A stretch of 6,894 nt of DNA from Anaerolineae bacterium (lineage in GTDB: Bacteria > Chloroflexota > Anaerolineae > Anaerolineales > Villigracilaceae). The DNA is taken from positions 1-6,894 of the forward strand of contig DNDO01000251.1 in assembly GCA_003484265.1 (NCBI GenBank), written 5' to 3'. This document shows, in pieces, positions 1 through 5,084 of the stretch (within the stretch, counting starts at the first letter, position 1; the number at the start of each line of letters is the position of its first letter). The translations under genes and the position numbers were made by a program. Under the pieces are notes generated by a model. That model was not told where the DNA came from, searched no databases, and saw nothing but the letters and a program-made list of their open reading frames with translations.

Positions 1-23
1 GCTTTGTTGTTTCGTTCAGTGCT

Positions 24-497
24 TTATTGCTCAGTACTCGTAGGCGGAATGGAACCGGTTTGTTCGGTTGTTGCTAGGTATCCGGCGCCCGCGCCTGTGC
101 CTGCCGCCAACAATGCGCCGACGACGCCAAAACAAATCCCAGTGCCGATGCCGCCAATATAATATCCGACAAGTTGAGCGGGATCGCTTGAAATCGAAGG
201 TACATCGCCAAATAAGGTCGGCGCTCCGGTTGATTGGATATAAATCAAAGCCCCGATACCGCCGAGTATCTGACCGACAATGATTAACACGCCGGCAACT
301 GCACCGGAAATCGCCCCCGCCCGCGCGCCATCGCTTTTTGTAGCAGGCTTTTCCTGCATGGTGGTTAGGTACCCTGCAACAGCTCCTGCAATCAGTGAGA
401 GTACGGGTCCGCACAAGCCGATAAATCCGGCGACGCAGATATTCAATACGAGACCGATAGCCCCAATTGTCAATCCTAATTTTATTCTCGGTTGCAT
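24..497 (-). CDS. Small Gly/Ala-rich polytopic membrane protein, unknown function
   Basis: A 157-residue protein that I do not recognise as a named family. The ATG at 497 is chosen because AAAGGA lies 7 nt upstream; the frame stays open further upstream to 593 but that extension is polar and has no ribosome binding site. Hydrophobic, glycine-rich segments lie at about residues 7-26, 28-46, 60-87 and 110-142, which suggests four membrane helices with a short extracytoplasmic or cytoplasmic loop at 88-109 and a Ser/Thr/Pro tail. The segment GAVAGYLTT (38-46) recurs near the C-terminus as GAGAGYLATT (135-144), each followed by a polar Gln/Glu stretch, so the protein looks like an internal duplication of a two-helix hairpin. 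Its GxxxG-like spacing favours close helix packing. It is transcribed divergently from the globin gene. The coding call is fairly sure; the function is unknown. Confidence 0.68.
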   Translation of the reverse strand: MQPRIKLGLTIGAIGLVLNICVAGFIGLCGPVLSLIAGAVAGYLTTMQEKPATKSDGARAGAISGAVAGVLIIVGQILGGIGALIYIQSTGAPTLFGDVPSISSDPAQLVGYYIGGIGTGICFGVVGALLAAGTGAGAGYLATTEQTGSIPPTSTEQ

Positions 498-561
498 TGC
501 CTGTTCCTTTCTTTGAATATATCTATTTTGCCACAACCAAAGGTTAAAGTCATTGTTTGTC

Positions 562-595
562 TTGTAGGTTTTATAACATAGATTACAATCCACGT
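562..595 (+). promoter_or_regulatory. Possible promoter of the truncated haemoglobin gene, perhaps giving a leaderless mRNA
   Basis: TACAAT at 584-589 matches five of six bases of the sigma-70 type -10 consensus, and TTGTAG at 562-567 is a weak -35 candidate with a 16-nt spacer. The A of the globin ATG (596) lies 7 nt past the -10 box, where transcription would be expected to begin. No Shine-Dalgarno sequence precedes that ATG, so a leaderless transcript is plausible. The rest of the 98-nt divergent spacer (498-595) is AT-rich and must also carry the promoter of the leftward membrane-protein gene, but no convincing -35/-10 pair for it stands out. This is based on pattern only. Confidence 0.3.
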
Positions 596-997
596 ATGGC
601 TGCTAATTCCCAATCCTTATATGAACTGATCGGCGGCGAGACCGTCCTTCGACAACTGGTTGACCGCTTTTACGATGCAATGGATTCTGCCCCCGAAGCA
701 AAACATGTCCGCGCGATCCACCCGGACGATTTGGCGCACTCCCGCGATAAATTATTTATGTTTCTTTCAGGCTGGTCCGGTGGACCGCCCCTGTATATTG
801 AGAAATTCGGACACCCTCGATTGCGTCAGCGTCATATGCCGTTTCCCATCGGGAAAGAGGAGCGCGATGAATGGCTTTGGTGTATGGATAAGGCACTCCA
901 TGAGATGCCATTCGACGCCCAATTAGTCGAGCATCTCTACGGGAAGTTTACAGAGATCGCCAACTCCATGCAAAATAGGGTTAACATCGATCTTTAA
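596..997 (+). CDS. glbO: Group 2 truncated haemoglobin (trHbO type)
   Basis: A 133-residue haem-binding globin of the truncated 2-over-2 fold, group II, a cytoplasmic protein that binds oxygen and related diatomic ligands and is associated in this family with oxidative or nitrosative stress. Diagnostic positions are visible: Tyr26 in FYD (B10), the proximal His80 in RLRQRHMPF (F8), and Trp93 in ERDEWL (G8). The 13-residue spacing from HisF8 to TrpG8 equals that in Mycobacterium tuberculosis GlbO. The CD1 position, Tyr in that protein, appears to be His42 here (IHPDD). The GHPRLRQRH stretch is a strong group II signature. The ATG at 596 gives the normal family length; an upstream in-frame start at 557 would add 13 unconserved residues. 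There is no Shine-Dalgarno sequence before 596. It is a single gene divergent from the membrane protein and convergent with alkD. Confidence 0.94.
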   Translation: MAANSQSLYELIGGETVLRQLVDRFYDAMDSAPEAKHVRAIHPDDLAHSRDKLFMFLSGWSGGPPLYIEKFGHPRLRQRHMPFPIGKEERDEWLWCMDKALHEMPFDAQLVEHLYGKFTEIANSMQNRVNIDL

Positions 998-1012
998 ATC
1001 CCGGTTGTTATT

Positions 1013-1048
1013 AAAGGGAGTCGCTTTCAAGGTGACTCCCTTTTGTTT
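1013..1048. terminator. Rho-independent hairpin between convergent globin and alkD genes
   Basis: AAAGGGAGTC at 1013-1022 pairs perfectly with GACTCCCTTT at 1034-1043. The stem can be extended by G-T, C-G and T-G pairs, leaving a TTCAA loop at 1026-1030. On the plus strand the stem runs into TTTTGTTT (1041-1048), a good U-tract for the globin gene, whose stop codon ends 15 nt upstream of the stem. On the minus strand the hairpin begins just after the alkD stop codon, but the tail (TTTAATAAC) is a weaker U-tract, so it probably ends both transcripts with better efficiency rightward. Confidence 0.82.
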
Positions 1049-1719
1049 CACTCCAAATGTTTCATTGCCTCGCGCCTACTGAGTGGATGTAATTCTCTCG
1101 TTGTTTTTACGAATTTTCTTACAGGCGAGGGGTTTATATGTGCATACTGCCTTAACGACCAACCGATGGCTTTGTTGATGAAGAATTCATCCGAGCCGAG
1201 ATTCTCCTGGATGAGTTTACACAGCAAGGCAAAATCTGTATCAGTTTTGTAGCCAAGCTGAAACAACAGGGTCGTGCGGCGAAGCCACATATTTTTGGAC
1301 CTGCGCCATTTGGCAAGGTACTTTGTTTTTATATCTGGGTATCGTTTGAACATCCCGCCGACTTGGTGGCTGGCGATCAGGTCAACCGTATCCCACCAGG
1401 AATCTGTGACGATCAGATGCTCGATGGTTTTGATAAACTGGGGGGCGAGCTTTTTCTCGAATTTGTCCAGCAGCCTCATTGCTACGTATTTGTATTCGCG
1501 ATGTGGCAGTTTCCAAAGTTCGCGCACAATAAAATCAAGCTCGGCGATTTCGGGGAGTCCGTATTTCGCGTAAAACTCATTTTGCAACGCCTTGCTTAAC
1601 GGAGTCTTGATTCCCAAATACTCAAATTGATCGCGCATATATTTCTTCATCTGCGCGGCTTGTACGGGGTCGGTATTCATTTCGAACAATCGCTCAATCT
1701 TTTTTACATAATCACTCAT
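1048..1719 (-). CDS. alkD: DNA alkylation repair protein, AlkD-like HEAT-repeat glycosylase
   Basis: A 223-residue cytoplasmic protein of the AlkD family (COG4912, all-helical HEAT-like repeats). AlkD excises positively charged alkylated bases such as 3-methyladenine and 7-methylguanine without flipping them out of the helix. With the ATG at 1719 the residues known as functionally important in Bacillus cereus AlkD fall at the same numbers: Trp109 and Asp113 in SWWDTVD, Arg148 in MWLRR, and Trp187 in KAIGW. This supports both the assignment and the start; the frame is open to 1773, but the extra 18 residues overlap the upstream lipoprotein gene and are not conserved. The start lies 7 nt after the lipoprotein C stop codon. 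The only Shine-Dalgarno-like run (AAGGA, inside the end of that gene) is 16 nt away, so initiation may depend on translational coupling. It appears intact. Confidence 0.95.
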   Translation of the reverse strand: MSDYVKKIERLFEMNTDPVQAAQMKKYMRDQFEYLGIKTPLSKALQNEFYAKYGLPEIAELDFIVRELWKLPHREYKYVAMRLLDKFEKKLAPQFIKTIEHLIVTDSWWDTVDLIASHQVGGMFKRYPDIKTKYLAKWRRSKNMWLRRTTLLFQLGYKTDTDFALLCKLIQENLGSDEFFINKAIGWSLRQYAHINPSPVRKFVKTTRELHPLSRREAMKHLE

Positions 1720-1726
1720 CACCGCT

Positions 1727-3334
1727 TCAATCCATTCCTTCCGGCGCGATAAATCTCGCCCTCCAGATACCATCCGTTATCTCCTCCAAATACGAGGGGA
1801 TCGAAAATACGATCACCCACGTATTTCCCGGCTTCAACGCGGCGGGTGATTTATCCTTGTTCAGGAACCGGATGGGTTTTCGCAGTCCCGTTGTTTTTTC
1901 ATACTCTCCGGCGCGCGTGCTCCAGCGGATGTCATACACCTGTCCATCGCGGAACAGGAATGCCTTTCCCCCTTCACCCAACTCGAGGTTCATGTCAACC
2001 ATGGTCGGAGTGACGACCTCATGCTCGGCAATGAGGAGGATGACGTTCTCGAACTGCAGCTGCCTACCGTTCAGACGGTCGATGGCGTTAAAGAAGACAC
2101 CGGGTATTTCGGGGTTTGATTCATCCACGTAGCGCCAATAAGACCCCGATGCCGCATCATAAGACCATTTGGACTGATTTAGAAATGCCCAATATTCGAA
2201 TAGTTCGATGGCGGGTTGTCCATCCAATGGCACTTCGTTGGAATACAGATTGCTGGCATAATTAAAATTTGAGTGTTTTTGAGCATTTTGGTTTGCGATG
2301 CGTATCATCCTTTCGATCTCGAGCATCGCTCCGCCGTTTTTTGCTGTGTGCGGCACGGTGGCGCACCCGGGAATTTGCGCGAGCACATCGGGGTCTGCCG
2401 AGGCGTAGATCAAACAACTCCATTGAAAGTATTTGCCGATGTGGTCATAAAGCAATCTCCCGGAACGAATGGGTCCCACTACAGCGGGAGGCAGTGAAAG
2501 GGATAAATTGTCAGCCTGGGAAGTGTTTGAAGATAGGATCAAGCCAGCGTCTACGTGATGAAGCGATGCGGTAATCTTCAGCGTATCAGTCCGCCCTGAC
2601 GATTGATCCGCGTCACTATCCTGATCTTCGTACCCGGCATCTTTCGTCGTAAATCCGATTCCCTTTGGAATGACGAATTCAACAAAATAGCTTGCCGCTT
2701 CGACGTTGAATGCATAATAACCGTTGCTGTCCGTCGTGGATTGTTGTAACAAGTTCTTGTATGAGTCATACAAGTTTACACATATCCCGCCGACACCACC
2801 TTCGCCAGGGTCTTGTGTTCCATTTTTATTTTCGTCATGCCATACACGGTTGCCAACGAGATGCTTCGTTTGAATGATCGGCATGTCGCGGATCGTGCAA
2901 TCTCCATGCAGAGGTATCTCAGGTTCTGGAAATTCGCCATAAAAAGCGGCTAGGTGACGCGTTGAGCCTTGCGTGATCGTGAACTCATAAACGAATGGTG
3001 CAAACGACAAACCCGCCTGCGGACGCGCGATCGGAGGAAAGTGTGAAATGGAAACAAGCAGCGCCGGAATATCGAGCAGGGATGGGTCAGCGACAGGCTG
3101 ACCGGTCAGTGGGTTGTATCCATCCGGGAAATTATCAGGTCCTGATGCGGTTTGTTGAGACATTGCCTGTGGTGTAGCCGGATTGCTGGGAGCTGGAGGC
3201 ATTGAAGTTTCAATTGCCTTTGTATCTACCTCGCCTGTTCCTTGCGGCTGTCCTTTCGTTGTCTGAACAGCATTTGGAATGCAACTGGCGAGAATAATGA
3301 TTAGGATTGCATTGATCGGATGATATGTTTTCAT
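1727..3334 (-). CDS. Lipoprotein C: DUF3048 (YerB-like) protein with inserted SdrD B-like domain
   Basis: A 535-residue predicted lipoprotein. A short hydrophobic signal ends in the lipobox LASC, with Cys18 as the lipidation site, followed by a Ser/Thr/Pro/Gln-rich linker to about residue 70. DUF3048 N-terminal signatures are NPLTG (74-78), ARPQAG (103-108) and the Thr-Arg and FYGEF segment (125-135). A B-like domain at 161-267 interrupts the family body, which resumes with GPIRSGR (287-293). The DUF3048 C-terminal part follows: WSYD...YWRYVD (390-404), DRLNGRQLQFENV (419-431), FRDG (461-464) and a terminal PGNTW motif (502-506). Apart from Cys18 the only cysteines are 146, 185, 307 and 324, all conserved in the two neighbours. 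The ATG at 3334 is preferred for signal-peptide shape; an in-frame ATG at 3352 is the alternative, and neither has a clear ribosome binding site. DUF3048 has no established function that I know of. Confidence 0.9.
   Translation of the reverse strand: MKTYHPINAILIIILASCIPNAVQTTKGQPQGTGEVDTKAIETSMPPAPSNPATPQAMSQQTASGPDNFPDGYNPLTGQPVADPSLLDIPALLVSISHFPPIARPQAGLSFAPFVYEFTITQGSTRHLAAFYGEFPEPEIPLHGDCTIRDMPIIQTKHLVGNRVWHDENKNGTQDPGEGGVGGICVNLYDSYKNLLQQSTTDSNGYYAFNVEAASYFVEFVIPKGIGFTTKDAGYEDQDSDADQSSGRTDTLKITASLHHVDAGLILSSNTSQADNLSLSLPPAVVGPIRSGRLLYDHIGKYFQWSCLIYASADPDVLAQIPGCATVPHTAKNGGAMLEIERMIRIANQNAQKHSNFNYASNLYSNEVPLDGQPAIELFEYWAFLNQSKWSYDAASGSYWRYVDESNPEIPGVFFNAIDRLNGRQLQFENVILLIAEHEVVTPTMVDMNLELGEGGKAFLFRDGQVYDIRWSTRAGEYEKTTGLRKPIRFLNKDKSPAALKPGNTWVIVFSIPSYLEEITDGIWRARFIAPEGMD
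2534..2854 (-). other. SdrD B-like (Cna-B-type) domain nested in lipoprotein C
   Basis: Encodes residues 161-267, from GNRVWHDENKNGTQD to the VDAGL strand. The D-x-N-x-N-G-x-Q-D loop, the GVGGICV strand, the TDSNGYYAF motif and the acidic run YEDQDSDAD followed by SGRTD are hallmarks of SdrD B domains of surface adhesins, which bind calcium and act as rigid spacers. It carries one of the conserved cysteines (185). Confidence 0.85.
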
Positions 3335-3422
3335 AGTCAAGAATTGTGGCATTGATTTCTTGTTCTGTGTACCCCCATAAAGGTCTTGTTGTTGACAATC
3401 TTGAGAGCCGTTGGCCGCTGTA

Positions 3423-5063
3423 TTACGGTACCGGGGTATCCAAAGGGTCTACCGGTGGAACAAATCTCACAAGCCACTCACCATTTCTTTGCTCTGTTAC
3501 AGACGAAAACGTCGTGACAATATGTATCCAAGTCCTGCCAGGATGTAATGGGATTGGGTTACCCTTCGCATCCACGAAGTGCATGGGGCGGCGGAGACCA
3601 GTAGTCTGTTCCCAATCGCGGTTGGCTGCCGACCAAAATATTTTGAAAGCCTTTCCATCGCGAAAGAGATAAGCAAAACCGCTTTGCCCAATGCCGAAAT
3701 CGACCTCCAATTGGTTGTGACGATACCTCATATGCTCGGCAAGGACTACGATTATGTTCTCGAAGGCGAGTTGACGTTGTGTAAGTCTGTCTGTTGCAGG
3801 ATGAAGGATGCCGTTTCCGTCTGCATCATCGGTATAGCGTTGATAGGATTGTGAAATGAGATCATACATCCATGCGGATTGATTATATGGGTGATAGAGT
3901 ACGTTAATTTTATCTGCGGTTTGTCCGCCCTCGGGAACGATGTTTGAAAATAGATTTCCTGAATAATTCACTGGCCGGTTCGGGTTCAGGTTATCTTCCG
4001 CCAGTTCATGTAACCGTGAGACCGTTAACAACGCGCTATTTGGGGTGGAAGAGTCCACGCCGTAAACGATCTCGCATGCGTCGAGCATCTCGCCAATGTC
4101 CCATGCGGCGCTGGCATAGACGAGGCAACTGTTGGGGAACATCGCGCCGATCTGGTTGTAAGTCAATCGCCCCGAGCGGATCGGTCCCACGTAGGGTTCC
4201 GATGGAATGAAGGTTGGAGTTATTGTCACGATGGGATTGGGAGTGGCGATCACTTCGCTTTTCAGGATCAAGCCGGCGTCCCAATATGCGACAGTCGATT
4301 CTGGATCGATAATCGGTGTTTCGCCTGTGATTGTATCAGCATCGGAGTCGTTATCTTCGTAGCCAATATTCGCTTGTGTGAAATGATATGTGGAAGGACT
4401 TACGAATTGAATAATTATATTAACAGAGGGATTATCGAACGCATAATAGCCATTCGAGTCAGTGCTCGTTTCATCCAAGACCTCTCGGCTGATCCCATCC
4501 AACAAGCGGACGCACACGCCGCCGACCCCCATCTCCCAATCATCCTGTGTTCCATTTTCATTTTCATCGAGCCAGACACGATTTCCGATCCAATCCCCGT
4601 TTGGATGGGTGATTCCTTCGCGGACTTCACAATCGCCGACAATGTTCGGCACATCGCGTGGATAATCCCCATAAAAGACATTCATAAATCGTGTCGCACC
4701 CTCGCCGATGAAAAGCTCGAATACCCATGGCGCAAAGGCAGGTCCAGCTTGCGGACGCGCACTCGCGGGCGAATTGCTGATCGAAACTAGGACAGCTGGA
4801 AGATTGAGAAGCGACGGGTTAAGAACCGCCCGTCCCGTTAGCGGATTTATGCTGGCTGGAAAATCACCCTCTTCAATGCCATACATAGAAGTCGGGAGTT
4901 GCGGTTGGGGAGTTGACGTGGCGATTGGCGGCCGCGTTTGCGTGGAGGTTATATGTGATGTTTTAGCGGGGGTATCCGTCGGTGTCGTTCGAATATTTTG
5001 TGAGCCCGCGCAAGAAGAAATCAGAAGGCTAAACAGTAATAAGAAAATCGCATTGCGTAACAA
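3423..5063 (-). CDS. Lipoprotein B: DUF3048 (YerB-like) protein with inserted SdrD B-like domain
   Basis: A 546-residue predicted lipoprotein, the most divergent of the three paralogues. It starts at a TTG (5063) preceded by GGAG with a 9-nt spacer, located directly after the lipoprotein A stop codon; no in-frame ATG fits the signal peptide. The signal ends in ISSC (Cys18), followed by a long Thr/Pro-rich linker to about 70. DUF3048 N-terminal signatures are NPLTG (73-77), ARPQAG (102-107) and FYGDYP (130-135). The B-like insert spans 160-267 and is followed by a Thr/Pro-rich linker longer than in A or C, then GPIRSGR (293-299). The C-terminal DUF3048 part has WMYD...YQRYTD (398-412), DRLTQRQLAFEN (425-436), FRDG (467-470) and PGRTW (508-512). 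Conserved cysteines are 145, 184, 313 and 330. It probably acts on the outer face of the cytoplasmic membrane; the biochemical role is unknown. Confidence 0.9.
   Translation of the reverse strand: MLRNAIFLLLFSLLISSCAGSQNIRTTPTDTPAKTSHITSTQTRPPIATSTPQPQLPTSMYGIEEGDFPASINPLTGRAVLNPSLLNLPAVLVSISNSPASARPQAGPAFAPWVFELFIGEGATRFMNVFYGDYPRDVPNIVGDCEVREGITHPNGDWIGNRVWLDENENGTQDDWEMGVGGVCVRLLDGISREVLDETSTDSNGYYAFDNPSVNIIIQFVSPSTYHFTQANIGYEDNDSDADTITGETPIIDPESTVAYWDAGLILKSEVIATPNPIVTITPTFIPSEPYVGPIRSGRLTYNQIGAMFPNSCLVYASAAWDIGEMLDACEIVYGVDSSTPNSALLTVSRLHELAEDNLNPNRPVNYSGNLFSNIVPEGGQTADKINVLYHPYNQSAWMYDLISQSYQRYTDDADGNGILHPATDRLTQRQLAFENIIVVLAEHMRYRHNQLEVDFGIGQSGFAYLFRDGKAFKIFWSAANRDWEQTTGLRRPMHFVDAKGNPIPLHPGRTWIHIVTTFSSVTEQRNGEWLVRFVPPVDPLDTPVP
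4263..4586 (-). other. SdrD B-like (Cna-B-type) domain nested in lipoprotein B
   Basis: Encodes residues 160-267. The calcium-loop motif is intact (WLDENENGTQDDWE), followed by GVGGVCV, TDSNGYYAF, and the acidic run YEDNDSDAD with TGET. The domain closes with WDAGLIL. The layout matches the inserts in the two neighbouring genes, including the cysteine at 184. Confidence 0.85.
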
Positions 5064-5084
5064 TTCTCTAATCTCCAGTCTCTA

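Noticed and set aside
31..414. Leftward Arg-rich open frame overlapping the small membrane protein
   Set aside because: The Arg/Cys-rich composition is typical of an out-of-frame reading of Gly/Ala-rich coding DNA; the membrane-protein frame has the ribosome binding site and coherent helices.
1720..1773. AlkD start at 1773
   Set aside because: The 18 extra residues overlap the lipoprotein C gene, and numbering from 1719 puts all four key AlkD residues at the positions known in B. cereus AlkD.
3337..3378. 13-codon leftward open frame ending 2 nt before the lipoprotein C ATG, as a possible upstream regulatory peptide
   Set aside because: It has no ribosome binding site and no notable codon pattern, and a frame this short is expected by chance. 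The placement is suggestive only.
3335..3422. Possible terminator or promoter in the 88-nt lipoprotein B-C gap
   Set aside because: No stem with a T-run was found. A TTGTCA-like -35 is present on the minus strand, but no -10 box lies at a suitable distance.
4374..4790. Rightward open frame of 138 codons opposite lipoprotein B
   Set aside because: It lies entirely antisense to a well-supported gene, its translation has no recognisable motif, and no ribosome binding site was evident. The same applies to 4708-5106, 3346-3672 and 2269-2574.
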